Of a stretch of DNA of 43,831 nt, positions 35,247 through 43,440 are shown one piece after another. Every line of letters starts with the position of its first letter. Within the stretch, counting starts at the first letter, position 1. The notes below the pieces were generated by a model. The model saw only the letters and a program-made list of their open reading frames with translations, was not told where the DNA came from and searched no databases. The translations under genes were made by a program, and so were the position numbers. This DNA comes from JAAAPF01 sp964481035 (lineage in GTDB: Bacteria > Pseudomonadota > Alphaproteobacteria > Geminicoccales > Geminicoccaceae): contig CAYZSE010000008.1 in assembly GCA_964481035.1 (NCBI GenBank), positions 1-43,831 on the forward strand, written 5' to 3'.

Positions 35247-36502
35247 CTCACCACCTGCAACAGCGCGCGACGGGCTTCGGCCCGCGCGCGGCGGGTGAGC
35301 GCCAAGGCGTCCTCGCCCCTGAGCGGGCGCGCCCAGCCGACGCGCGCCGCCAGCGCCGGGCCGGCATCGCCGCGCGACGCCCGGGCGATCCGCTCCTGCA
35401 AGCGACGACCCATGCTCGCGAGGTTGGCGTCGGCGATGTCCGCAAACCACACCCCGAAGCTCGCGCCGTCGAGCCGGCCGATGGCATCTTCCGCGCGGAC
35501 GCCGCGACTGAGCGCGTGGCCGGCGGCGGCGAGCGCGCGGTCGCCTGCGGCGAACCCGGCCTCGCGGTTGATCGCGTCGAGATTGTCCAGCGCCAGGGCC
35601 ATGAATGCGGCATGGGGCGCGGCGTGGTCGAGCTGGCTCTGCAGGTAGACGTGCAGCGCGCTGTGCCCGAGGCGGCCGGAGATCGGATCGATCGCGCCGG
35701 TGAAGGCGGTGTTGTCGCGCAGCACGCGGCGCAGCGATGCGGCTTCGATGGCGGTGGCCAGCCGGCGCTGCATGAGGTCGCGCGGCAGGCTCCAATCCAG
35801 CACCTCCGCCGCGCCGCGCCGGTATGCCTCGGCGGCGGCGAACAGCGCATCACGCTGGCGGAAGACGATGAAGGAGGGTGCGCCCGGGCCTTCGACCGCG
35901 GCGAGCGGGACGAGCTGGCGATCGAGGTCGTCGACCGTCACCAGGTCGGTGAGGATGACGGCCGCGTAGACGCCGGTCTCCAGGTGCCGGCGGGCGTGCG
36001 CCGAGGTCTCGGCGTAGGCCGCGACGCTCCAGCCGGTGAGCGCATCCACTGCGGCGAGCTTGTGCGGTCCGGGCAGGCCCAAGAACAGGACCGGGGGCCG
36101 GACCGCCAGGGGCTCCGGCGCCGGCGCGTGTCGATTGAAATAGGCGACGGCCACGTCGTGCCGGCGCCGCGTCTCGCACCGTAGGTGAGCCAGTCCCGTC
36201 AGCTCGGCGAGGCGATGCTGCCAGAGTTCCGGGGCCTCGCCGAGATCGACGAGATCGGCGGCGCCGAGCCGGCTCGCCAGATCGGACGCGGCCTCGTCGC
36301 CGCTCGCCGCGACGACCGCGAAGCCGTCGATCCGGCTGCCGACCGCCGGGAGATCGGCGGGATCGGCGCGCCCGTCGATCAGGGCGAGCGTCGGCGCGTC
36401 CGGGTCGTCGGTGCAGCCGGCGAGCCACTCGGCGAGCGCCGGCGGCGGCGGGCCGTCGGGGCGAGCGGGATACCAGACGGCGTGGATGTGGCGCGGTTGC
36501 AT
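35243..36502 (-). CDS. PopA-like protein: two receiver-like domains plus degenerate GGDEF with intact I-site
   Basis: A 419-residue protein. Residues 1-110 and ~135-245 look like degenerate receiver domains (LALIDGRADPADLP; PPVLFLGLPGPHKLAAVDAL...VYAAVILTDL), lacking a clear phospho-acceptor pocket. Residues ~265-419 are a GGDEF domain whose active site is DGASF (345-349), so cyclase activity is not expected. The inhibitory site R336-A-E-D339 sits five residues before it, as in c-di-GMP-binding I-sites. Tandem receivers plus an inactive GGDEF with I-site is the architecture of Caulobacter PopA, which binds c-di-GMP to control CtrA proteolysis. Orthology is not proven. Confidence 0.78.
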   Translation of the reverse strand: MQPRHIHAVWYPARPDGPPPPALAEWLAGCTDDPDAPTLALIDGRADPADLPAVGSRIDGFAVVAASGDEAASDLASRLGAADLVDLGEAPELWQHRLAELTGLAHLRCETRRRHDVAVAYFNRHAPAPEPLAVRPPVLFLGLPGPHKLAAVDALTGWSVAAYAETSAHARRHLETGVYAAVILTDLVTVDDLDRQLVPLAAVEGPGAPSFIVFRQRDALFAAAEAYRRGAAEVLDWSLPRDLMQRRLATAIEAASLRRVLRDNTAFTGAIDPISGRLGHSALHVYLQSQLDHAAPHAAFMALALDNLDAINREAGFAAGDRALAAAGHALSRGVRAEDAIGRLDGASFGVWFADIADANLASMGRRLQERIARASRGDAGPALAARVGWARPLRGEDALALTRRARAEARRALLQVVS

Positions 36503-36561
36503 GGCTTCGGACCTCGGCGACGATGTGCCGTCGAGGCTAGCGCGGCATGGTTAACGGCCGG

Positions 36562-37281
36562 TCAAGCTCGAGCGTCGACGAGGTGCACAGTGAAGCGCCG
36601 GTTCTGCTTGCCCTTGTTCTCGATCTTGGTGACCTCGACGCGGCCGATCTCGCCCGTGCCGGCGACGTGCGTGCCGCCGCAGGCCTGCAGGTCGACGCCT
36701 TCGATCTCGATCAGGCGGATCCTTCCCGCGGTGCGCGGCGGCCTCACCGACATGGTGCGCACGAGATCGGGATGGCGATCGAGATCGTCGGCGTCGATCC
36801 AGCGATGGCGGATGGGGCGGTCCTCCGCGATCCACGCATTGAGCCGGTCGTTCAGGGCGCCCTTGGTCGGCACCTCGCCGGTGATGGCGAAGTCCAGGCG
36901 GCCCTTGTCCGCGGAGATCTGCCCGCCGGTGACGGGCTCGGCCACGGCCTGGCAGAGCAGGTGCATGCAGCTGTGCATGCGCATGTGCCGATGCCGCCGC
37001 TCCCAATCCAGCGCGAGGGCCACGGCCTCGCCGGCGGCCAGGGTCGGGCCGTCGCCCAGCACGTGCAGCAGACGGCCGTCGCGATAGGCGGTGTCGATGA
37101 TCGGGCGAGCGCCGGCCTTCCCTTCGAGCGTGCCGGTGTCGCCGGGCTGACCGCCGGCGGTCGGGTAGCAGACCGTGCGGTCGAGCACGACGCCGTCGTC
37201 GCGCACCGCCAGGATCCGTGCCGCGGTCGCCTGGAGATAGCCGTCCTCGCGAAAAAGCTCCTCGGTCTCGCTCGCGGGCAC
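36562..37281 (-). CDS. alaX: Alanyl-tRNA editing protein AlaX (AlaXM type)
   Basis: A 239-residue free-standing editing protein that hydrolyses Ser or Gly mischarged on tRNA-Ala, related to the editing domain of AlaRS. The zinc ligands are the His pair in MHSCMHLL and the Cys/His of CGGTH. The N-terminal FREDGYLQATAARIL and TVCYPTAGGQPGDTG are typical. GTG 37281 is chosen because AGGGAGG ends 5 bases before it and the resulting N-terminus matches the family; upstream starts at 37296 and 37341 are possible. It is divergent from the exonuclease gene. Confidence 0.9.
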   Translation of the reverse strand: MPASETEELFREDGYLQATAARILAVRDDGVVLDRTVCYPTAGGQPGDTGTLEGKAGARPIIDTAYRDGRLLHVLGDGPTLAAGEAVALALDWERRHRHMRMHSCMHLLCQAVAEPVTGGQISADKGRLDFAITGEVPTKGALNDRLNAWIAEDRPIRHRWIDADDLDRHPDLVRTMSVRPPRTAGRIRLIEIEGVDLQACGGTHVAGTGEIGRVEVTKIENKGKQNRRFTVHLVDARA

Positions 37282-37382
37282 CGTCGCCTCCCTCACTCGG
37301 CTTGCGCCTCGTGCGGTAACCAGCGGCGGATGGACGGTCAAGGCGGCCTTGTCGCGGCGGCGACAGCGCCCACCCTTGCGGT

Positions 37383-38390
37383 ATGGCCGAGCCCCTCCTC
37401 ACCTTGACGCCTGCGGGGCTCTACTGCCCCGCCGGCGGCTTCCACGTCGATCCCTGGCGCCCCGTGGCCCGCGCCGTCGTCACCCACGGCCACAGCGATC
37501 ACGCCCGCCACGGGCACGGGCGCTACCACGCGACCGGCGCCGGCGAGGGCATCCTCCGCCGGCGTCTCGGCCGCGACCTCGCGCTCGCCACGCACCGCTA
37601 CGGCGAGGCGTTCGAGCTCGGCGAGGCGCGGGTCTCGCTGCATCCGGCTGGGCACGTGCTGGGCTCGGCGCAGGTGCGGATCGAGGTCGCCGGCGAGGTC
37701 TGGGTGGTCTCGGGCGACTACAAGCGCGAGGCCGATCCGAGCTGCGCGCCCTTCGAGCTGGTCGAATGCGACGGCTTCGTCACCGAGGCCACCTTCGCGC
37801 TGCCGATCTACCGTTGGGACCGCGGTGAGCGGGTGGTCGACGACATCCTCGCCTGGTGGGACGAGAACGCCCGGCAGCGGCGCGCCTCGATCCTCTTCTG
37901 CTACGCGCTCGGCAAGGCGCAGCGCCTTCTGGCCGAGATCCGCGCGCGCGGCGAGCGCACGGTGTGGTTGCACGGCGCGCTCGCCGGCATGGTCGACGCC
38001 TACCGCGAGGCCGGCGTCCCGCTCGCGCCGACGGCGCTCGTCGGCGAGGCGCCGAAGGGCGAGCGCTTCGCGGGCGAACTCGTGCTGGCGCCGCCCTCGG
38101 CCATGGGAACGAGCTGGATCCGCCGCTTCGCCGAGCCGTCGACCGCCTTCGTCTCGGGGTGGATGCGGGTGCGCGGCCAGCGGCGGCGGCGCGGCTACGA
38201 CCGCGGCTTCGTGCTCTCCGATCACGTCGACTGGCCTGACGTGCTCAGGACCGTCGCAGAGACCGGGGCGCGATGCGTGCTCTGCACCCACGGCTACGCC
38301 GACACGCTGGCGCGCTATCTCCGCGACGAGCGCGGCCTCCAGGCGGCGCGCATCGAGACGCTTTTCGAGGGCGAGAGCGACGACGGATGA
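37383..38390 (+). CDS. Ligase-associated DNA exonuclease, metallo-beta-lactamase fold
   Basis: A 335-residue MBL/beta-CASP-type nuclease of the kind encoded beside bacterial ATP-dependent ligases. The metal site HGHSDHA is near residue 36, HPAGHVLGSAQ follows, and the second half carries SGWM and HVDWPDV segments with a late histidine (CTHGYAD). It probably processes 3' or 5' DNA ends for the ligase encoded next; the biochemical activity is known only from family naming. The stop overlaps the ligase ATG by 4 bases (ATGA), which argues for a joint role in DNA repair. Confidence 0.9.
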   Translation: MAEPLLTLTPAGLYCPAGGFHVDPWRPVARAVVTHGHSDHARHGHGRYHATGAGEGILRRRLGRDLALATHRYGEAFELGEARVSLHPAGHVLGSAQVRIEVAGEVWVVSGDYKREADPSCAPFELVECDGFVTEATFALPIYRWDRGERVVDDILAWWDENARQRRASILFCYALGKAQRLLAEIRARGERTVWLHGALAGMVDAYREAGVPLAPTALVGEAPKGERFAGELVLAPPSAMGTSWIRRFAEPSTAFVSGWMRVRGQRRRRGYDRGFVLSDHVDWPDVLRTVAETGARCVLCTHGYADTLARYLRDERGLQAARIETLFEGESDDG

Positions 38391-39976
38391 AGCGCTTCGC
38401 CGAGCTCTACGCCGCCCTCGACGCGACGACCAAGACCAACGCCAAGATCGACGCGATGGCCGCCTACTTCGAAAGCGCCCCGGCCGCGGATGCGGCGTGG
38501 GCGCTGTTCTTCCTCACCGGCGAGCGCCTCAAGCGGCTGATCGGCTCGCGGACCCTGCGGGCCTGGGCGCTCGATCTCACCGGGCTGCCCGACTGGCTCG
38601 TCGACGAGAGCTACGCCGCCGTCGGCGACACCGCCGAGACCGTGGCGCTCCTGCTCGATGCGGTGGGCTCCAGCGAGCCCGAGCCCGCGAGCCTCGCCTC
38701 CTGGATGGAGGAGCGCGTCCTGCCCCTGCGTGGCATCGACGCCGACGCGCAGCGGTCGACCGTGCAGGGCTGGTGGCGGGCGCTCGACCGCGAGCAGCGG
38801 TTCGTCCTCAACAAGCTCTTGACCGGCGGCTTCCGCGTCGGCGTCTCCCAGGGCCTGGTGGTCCGCGCCGTCGCCAAGGTGAGCGGGCTCGAGCCCGCGG
38901 TCGTGAGCCACCGGCTGATGGGCCGCTGGCGCCCCACCGCCGCCGACTACCGGGCGCTCCTGCGCGGCGACGACGGCGCGGCCGACGCGAGCCGGCCCTA
39001 TCCCTTCTTCCTCGCCTCGCCCCTCGAGGCGGCACCCGAGAGCCTCGGTCCCCTGGACGACTGGCTCGCGGAGTGGAAGTGGGACGGCATCCGGGGTCAG
39101 CTCGTCAAGCGCGCGGGCGCCGTCTACCTCTGGTCGCGCGGCGAGGAGCTGGTGACCGAGCGCTTTCCCGAGATCGAGCGAGCGGGTCTTCAGCTCGCCG
39201 ACGGCACGGTCCTCGACGGCGAGATCCTCGCCTGGGGCGAGGGCGGGGTCATGCCCTTCGCCGCCCTGCAAAAGCGCATCGGCCGGCTCAAGCTCTCGGC
39301 GCGCGTGCTCGCGGACGCACCCGTCCGCTTCGTCGCCTACGACCTCTTGGAGGACGGCGGCCGGGACTTGCGTGCACGTCCCCAGGCCGAGCGGCGCGCG
39401 CGGCTGGAGGCGGTGCTCGCCGCGGCGCCGGCGGCCCTCCTCCTCTCGGCGCTGATCGAGGCTTCCACGTGGGCGGAGCTCGGCGAGCGCCGCGCCGGCT
39501 CGCGGGCGGCGCGGGTCGAGGGGCTGATGCTCAAGCGGCGCACCGCGCCCTACCAGGTCGGGCGCCGCCGCGGTGACTGGTGGAAGTGGAAGATCGAGCC
39601 GCTCACCGTCGACGCCGTCCTGATCTATGCCCAGGCCGGCAGCGGACGGCGGGCCAACCTCTTCACCGACTACACCTTCGCCGTCTGGGACGGTGACCGC
39701 CTCGTCCCCTTCGCCAAGGCCTATTCGGGCCTCGACGACAAGGAGATCGCCGAGCTCGACCGCTGGATCCGTCGCCACACCGTCGAGCGCTTCGGCCCGG
39801 TTCGCTCCGTTGCGGGCGAGCAGGTGTTCGAGCTCGCCTTCGAGGGCATCCAGCGCTCGGCGCGGCACAAGTCGGGCATCGCCGTCCGCTTTCCCCGAAT
39901 CGCCCGCTGGCGGCGCGACAAGCCCGCGATCGAGGCCGACACCCTCGCGGCGGTCAAGGCGCTGCTCGCCGACTGA
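38387..39976 (+). CDS. ATP-dependent DNA ligase
   Basis: A 529-residue ATP-dependent ligase. An N-terminal helical DNA-binding domain (~1-200, with FVLNKLLTGGFRVGVSQ) is followed by a nucleotidyltransferase core, with motif I EWKWDGIRGQL and adenylated lysine K231. Later motifs are DGEILAW, FVAYDLLEDGGRDLR, EGLMLKRRTAPYQ and WWKWK. A C-terminal OB fold (~405-529) begins TVDAVLIYAQAGSGRR. It likely works in repair alongside the main NAD-dependent LigA. Translation is coupled to the exonuclease. The Lhr-like helicase and PdeM-like phosphoesterase that often complete this set are not in the window. Confidence 0.94.
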   Translation: MKRFAELYAALDATTKTNAKIDAMAAYFESAPAADAAWALFFLTGERLKRLIGSRTLRAWALDLTGLPDWLVDESYAAVGDTAETVALLLDAVGSSEPEPASLASWMEERVLPLRGIDADAQRSTVQGWWRALDREQRFVLNKLLTGGFRVGVSQGLVVRAVAKVSGLEPAVVSHRLMGRWRPTAADYRALLRGDDGAADASRPYPFFLASPLEAAPESLGPLDDWLAEWKWDGIRGQLVKRAGAVYLWSRGEELVTERFPEIERAGLQLADGTVLDGEILAWGEGGVMPFAALQKRIGRLKLSARVLADAPVRFVAYDLLEDGGRDLRARPQAERRARLEAVLAAAPAALLLSALIEASTWAELGERRAGSRAARVEGLMLKRRTAPYQVGRRRGDWWKWKIEPLTVDAVLIYAQAGSGRRANLFTDYTFAVWDGDRLVPFAKAYSGLDDKEIAELDRWIRRHTVERFGPVRSVAGEQVFELAFEGIQRSARHKSGIAVRFPRIARWRRDKPAIEADTLAAVKALLAD

Positions 39977-40055
39977 GCGCGCTGCCGCTTGCCGTTCGCG
40001 CGCTGTCGTGTTGCGATGCCGCGAGCGACGCGAGGAGCCCGACGAGGACCCCGAA

Positions 40056-41078
40056 GTGCGACAGTTCCTGTGTCGGCGGTGCGGCCAGCCGCTCTATTTC
40101 GAGAACACCCACTGCGAGACCTGTGGCACCATCGTCGCCTTCTCGCTCGAGGCGCTCGACCTCGTGCCGCTCGCCGACGCGACGCGAGCCTGCGTCAACC
40201 GCGAGCTCGGCGGCTGCAACTGGCTCGCCGAGGCCCCGGCCGCGGCGCTGTGCACCGCCTGTGCCTTCAACCGCACGATCCCCGACCTGTCCTCACCGGA
40301 GAACGTCGCGCGCTGGCAGCGGGTCGAGCGGGCCAAGCGACGGCTGGTCTACGGGCTCGACCGCCTCGGCATCCTCCCGCCGTCCCGGGCGGCCGATCCG
40401 AGCCGCGGCCTCGCCTTCGACCTGATCGCTCAGGCACCGGGCGATGCCCCCGTCTACACCGGGCACGCCGATGGTATCGTCACCTTGAACATCGCCGAGG
40501 CGGACCCGGTCGAGCGCACCCGCATGCGGGAGCAGATGGAGGAGCCCTACCGCACGCTGCTGGGTCACTTCCGGCACGAGGTCGGGCACTATTTCTGGGA
40601 GCGGCTGGTTCGCGACGCCGGCCGCCTCGACGCGTTCCGCGAGCTCTTCGGCGACGAGCGCGCCGACTACGGCGCGGCCTTGGCCCGGCACTACCGGGCC
40701 GGGCCGCCGCCCGACTGGAACGCCCGACACATCAGCGCCTATGCTGCGGCGCATCCCTGGGAGGACTGGGCGGAGACCTGGGCGCACTATCTCCACATCG
40801 CCGACGCTCTCGAGACGGCGGCGAGCTTCGGGCTGTCGACGGTGGCGACGGCGAAGCCGGCGTCCGGTCTCGCCGCCGCGGCGCTCGGCGATCCTTATCG
40901 GCCGCGCAGCGCCGACGCGCTCGTCGACGCCTGGCTGCCGCTCGTCTTCGCGGTCAACAGCCTCAACCGCTCGATGGGGCTCGGCGACCTCTATCCGTTC
41001 GTGCTCGGCGAGGCCGTGCGGCACAAGTTGCGCGGTGTGCACGCGTGTATCGAGGCGGCCCGAAACCGGCTGGCTTAG
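40056..41078 (+). CDS. Zinc-ribbon metallopeptidase-like protein
   Basis: A 340-residue soluble protein starting with a zinc ribbon (CRRC near residue 5, then CETC) and a second Cys group (CVNRELGGC, CTAC). A putative zinc peptidase domain follows, with H174-E-V-G-H178 in FRHEVGHYFWE and a downstream acidic region (PWEDWAETWAHYLHI) that probably supplies the third ligand. This is the family usually labelled putative zinc-binding metallopeptidase; substrates are unknown. GTG 40056 is chosen because GAGGA lies 7 bases upstream. It follows the ligase gene after 79 bases. Confidence 0.85.
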   Translation: MRQFLCRRCGQPLYFENTHCETCGTIVAFSLEALDLVPLADATRACVNRELGGCNWLAEAPAAALCTACAFNRTIPDLSSPENVARWQRVERAKRRLVYGLDRLGILPPSRAADPSRGLAFDLIAQAPGDAPVYTGHADGIVTLNIAEADPVERTRMREQMEEPYRTLLGHFRHEVGHYFWERLVRDAGRLDAFRELFGDERADYGAALARHYRAGPPPDWNARHISAYAAAHPWEDWAETWAHYLHIADALETAASFGLSTVATAKPASGLAAAALGDPYRPRSADALVDAWLPLVFAVNSLNRSMGLGDLYPFVLGEAVRHKLRGVHACIEAARNRLA

Positions 41079-41130
41079 CGCGGAAAAGTCATTGCCATCC
41101 GCTACGTATGGGACCAATCTGTTTCGCCCT

Positions 41131-42057
41131 GTGCAAAGGGAGGGGATCAGGCTGGCAACATCGCATACGCGTGATCGGCCGAGGCTGGAGCTGGAGCAGC
41201 TCTGCTTCGAGCAGATGCCGGAGCCGGCCGCCATCATCGACGGCGACGGGCGCATCGTGACGATCAATGCGGCGTGGCGCTCGGTGATGAGGGGCCGCGA
41301 GGCGCACGACGTCGGCGCGAGCTACACCGACGAATGCCGGCGTGGCGCGCTGCGCGGTGCCGAGGGTGCGGCCGATACGCTCGCCGGGATCGACGCCGTT
41401 CTCAACAATCGCACGAGCCTGCACCGCAGCGTCTACGCCTGCCCGTTCGACGGGCGCATGCATTGGTACCAGGCCAAGATCTGGCCACTCGTCCAAGGAG
41501 CTTTTCGCGGGGCGGTCGTCGTTCACGAGGACGTTACCCGCGAGGAGGAGGCGCGGCGCCGGGTGCGCGCGCTCGCCCACGCCGATCCCTTGACCAACCT
41601 CGCCAACCGGCGCGGCCTCGAGGCGGCGCTGCAGAGCCTCGCCGATGCCCGTGCGGCCGGCGATAACGTGGAGGCGCTCTACGTCCTGCTCGATCTCGAC
41701 GGCTTCAAGGCGATCAACGACCGCTTCGGTCACGATACCGGCGATCGCGTCCTCGTCATCACCGCGCGCCGGCTGCGCCACGCGGTTCGGGCCGGGGACA
41801 CCGTGGCGCGGATGGGCGGTGACGAGTTCGCCGTGCTGATGATCGGCGCCGGCGAGATGGAGGAACGCCTCGACGCGCTCCTACGCCGCCTCGACGCGCC
41901 GATGCGCGTCGGCGGCGACGTGCTCCGGGTCGAGGTGAGCTACGGGGCGACGCCCATTCGCGACCGGGTGCCCCCGCTGCGCGAGATGCACCGCACCGCC
42001 GACGCTGCCCTCTATGGCATGAAGCACGCGCACGCAGCGGCGCGCAGCGCCGACTGA
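41131..42057 (+). CDS. PAS domain diguanylate cyclase
   Basis: About 308 residues: a PAS sensor (~20-150; FEQMPEPAAIIDGDGRIVTINAAW, ending VHEDVTREEEARRR) and a GGDEF domain (DPLTNLANRRGLE, LLDLDGFKAINDRFGHDTGD, MGGDEFAVL at about 229-233). The intact GGDEF and the R-A-G-D I-site five residues before it indicate an active, product-inhibited diguanylate cyclase. No membrane segment is present. The start is uncertain: GTG 41131 lacks a ribosome-binding site; AAGGGAGGGG instead points to a CTG at 41152, and ATG 41215 would cut into the PAS domain. Confidence 0.88.
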   Translation: MQREGIRLATSHTRDRPRLELEQLCFEQMPEPAAIIDGDGRIVTINAAWRSVMRGREAHDVGASYTDECRRGALRGAEGAADTLAGIDAVLNNRTSLHRSVYACPFDGRMHWYQAKIWPLVQGAFRGAVVVHEDVTREEEARRRVRALAHADPLTNLANRRGLEAALQSLADARAAGDNVEALYVLLDLDGFKAINDRFGHDTGDRVLVITARRLRHAVRAGDTVARMGGDEFAVLMIGAGEMEERLDALLRRLDAPMRVGGDVLRVEVSYGATPIRDRVPPLREMHRTADAALYGMKHAHAAARSAD

Positions 42058-42167
42058 CCCGGCCGGGCGGTCTCCGCGGCAGCGGGCCCGGCCTGATACG
42101 TCACGCCAGGCGCGGTGCGGGTCGACGCCGGCCTGGCGGTCGGCCCGACACGGCCGGGGCTGCCGTG

Positions 42168-42893
42168 TCAGTATACGTCCTGCCCGCCATTCACCGGGAT
42201 CTCGGCGCCGTTGACGTAGCTGCTCTGCGGGCTGCACAGGTAGTGAATGACGGCGGCGACCTCATCGGGCGAGCCGAGCCGTCGGAGCGGGATCCGCTCG
42301 ACCAGCTTCTCGGTGCCGGGCGAGAGGATCGCCGTGTTGATCTCCCCCGGGCAGACGGCGTTGACGCGGATGCCCAGGGGCGCGAGGTCGGCTGCGAGCT
42401 CGCGCGTCAGGCCGGAGAGCGCCGCCTTGGAGGTGCTGTAGGCGGAGCCCGCGAAGGGATGCACCCGGTGGCCGGCGATCGAGGTGATGTTGACGATGGC
42501 CCCCTCGCCGCGGGCGAGCGACTTGGTGAGGGTGCGCGCGAAGTAGACCGCGGCGAAGAAGTTGATGGCGAAGACGTCGTCCCAGACCGAGAGGTCGCTG
42601 TCGAGGCAGCCGAGACGTTCGCCGTCGAGCCCCTTCGGCGAGTAGCCGGCGTTGTTGACCAGGGCATGCAGCGGCTCGCCGGCGAGGATGCGGCTGAGCT
42701 CGGCGGTGGCAAAGCCCAGGTTCTCGCGCTTTCTGAGGTCCGCCGTGATGTGCTGGTGCTCCTCGCGGACGGGGCAACCCTCCGGGACCACGTCGCGCGA
42801 GCAGGTGATCGCGCGCCAGCCCTGGTCGACGAAATACTTGGCCGTGGCGTGGCCGATGCCGCGGCTCGCACCGGTGATGAAGACGGTCTTCAT
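42168..42893 (-). CDS. SDR family oxidoreductase
   Basis: A 241-residue classical SDR with FITGASRGIGHA, ALVNNAGYSP, the catalytic Ser in NITSIAG and Tyr-Lys in YSTSK, and the C-terminal VNGAEIPVNGGQDVY. It resembles 3-oxoacyl-ACP reductase/glucose dehydrogenase-like members with an unassigned substrate. AAGGA lies 7 bases before the ATG. It stands alone, convergent with the diguanylate cyclase gene (110 bases apart) and divergent from the EF-hand gene (171 bases). Confidence 0.9.
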   Translation of the reverse strand: MKTVFITGASRGIGHATAKYFVDQGWRAITCSRDVVPEGCPVREEHQHITADLRKRENLGFATAELSRILAGEPLHALVNNAGYSPKGLDGERLGCLDSDLSVWDDVFAINFFAAVYFARTLTKSLARGEGAIVNITSIAGHRVHPFAGSAYSTSKAALSGLTRELAADLAPLGIRVNAVCPGEINTAILSPGTEKLVERIPLRRLGSPDEVAAVIHYLCSPQSSYVNGAEIPVNGGQDVY

Positions 42894-43064
42894 GGGCGCA
42901 TCCTTCGGCGGGGAGGGCACTCGACGCCGCATCGTTCTAGGCGGAGCCACGGTGCCTGGGAACCGCGGCGAAGGGACCGGTAGTCGAAGCGTCGTCGAGC
43001 GTGGAGGAACCTCGCGAAGGGCCCGCCGCTTTCCGTTGCCGGTTGGACAGAACGACCGACGGAA

Positions 43065-43421
43065 ATGACCACGGCCTGCTACAGCAAGACCTTGGCCAGT
43101 ATCGTCGTGGCGACGGCGCTGACCGGCGTCGTCGCGCACCCGGCCCCCGGCGCGGCCCAGAGCAGTTCGACGCGGGGAGGTTCGGCGCAGAGCGGCGCCC
43201 AGGTGCCGATGCTCGAAGTGTATCAGATCATGTGGGTGCCGATTCGCACCGCCGAGGGCGTCTACGGCGAAGGTTACGACGTCGGCGCCGCGCCGGCTGG
43301 CGACGCGGGGCCGACCTACACCTTCGAGCGTCTCGACGCTGACGGCGACGGTGTGGTCCAGATGGGCGAGTGGGTCGAGCCCGCCACCGGGCCCGGCGCC
43401 GAGCGGGCCTTCGCCGAGTAA
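43065..43421 (+). CDS. Small secreted protein with a single EF-hand-like loop
   Basis: A 118-residue protein with an N-terminal signal (ASIVVATALTGVVAHPAPGAAQ, cleavage near residue 32), a Ser/Gly-rich linker and one calcium-binding-type loop, DADGDGVVQMGEW. Asp residues occupy positions 1, 3 and 5, and Glu position 12, of the EF-hand. Function unknown; presumably a periplasmic calcium-binding protein. Single EF-hands usually pair by dimerising. It ends 20 bases from a transposase remnant. Confidence 0.7.
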   Translation: MTTACYSKTLASIVVATALTGVVAHPAPGAAQSSSTRGGSAQSGAQVPMLEVYQIMWVPIRTAEGVYGEGYDVGAAPAGDAGPTYTFERLDADGDGVVQMGEWVEPATGPGAERAFAE

Positions 43422-43440
43422 CTGCTCACGTGGTTGGCAG

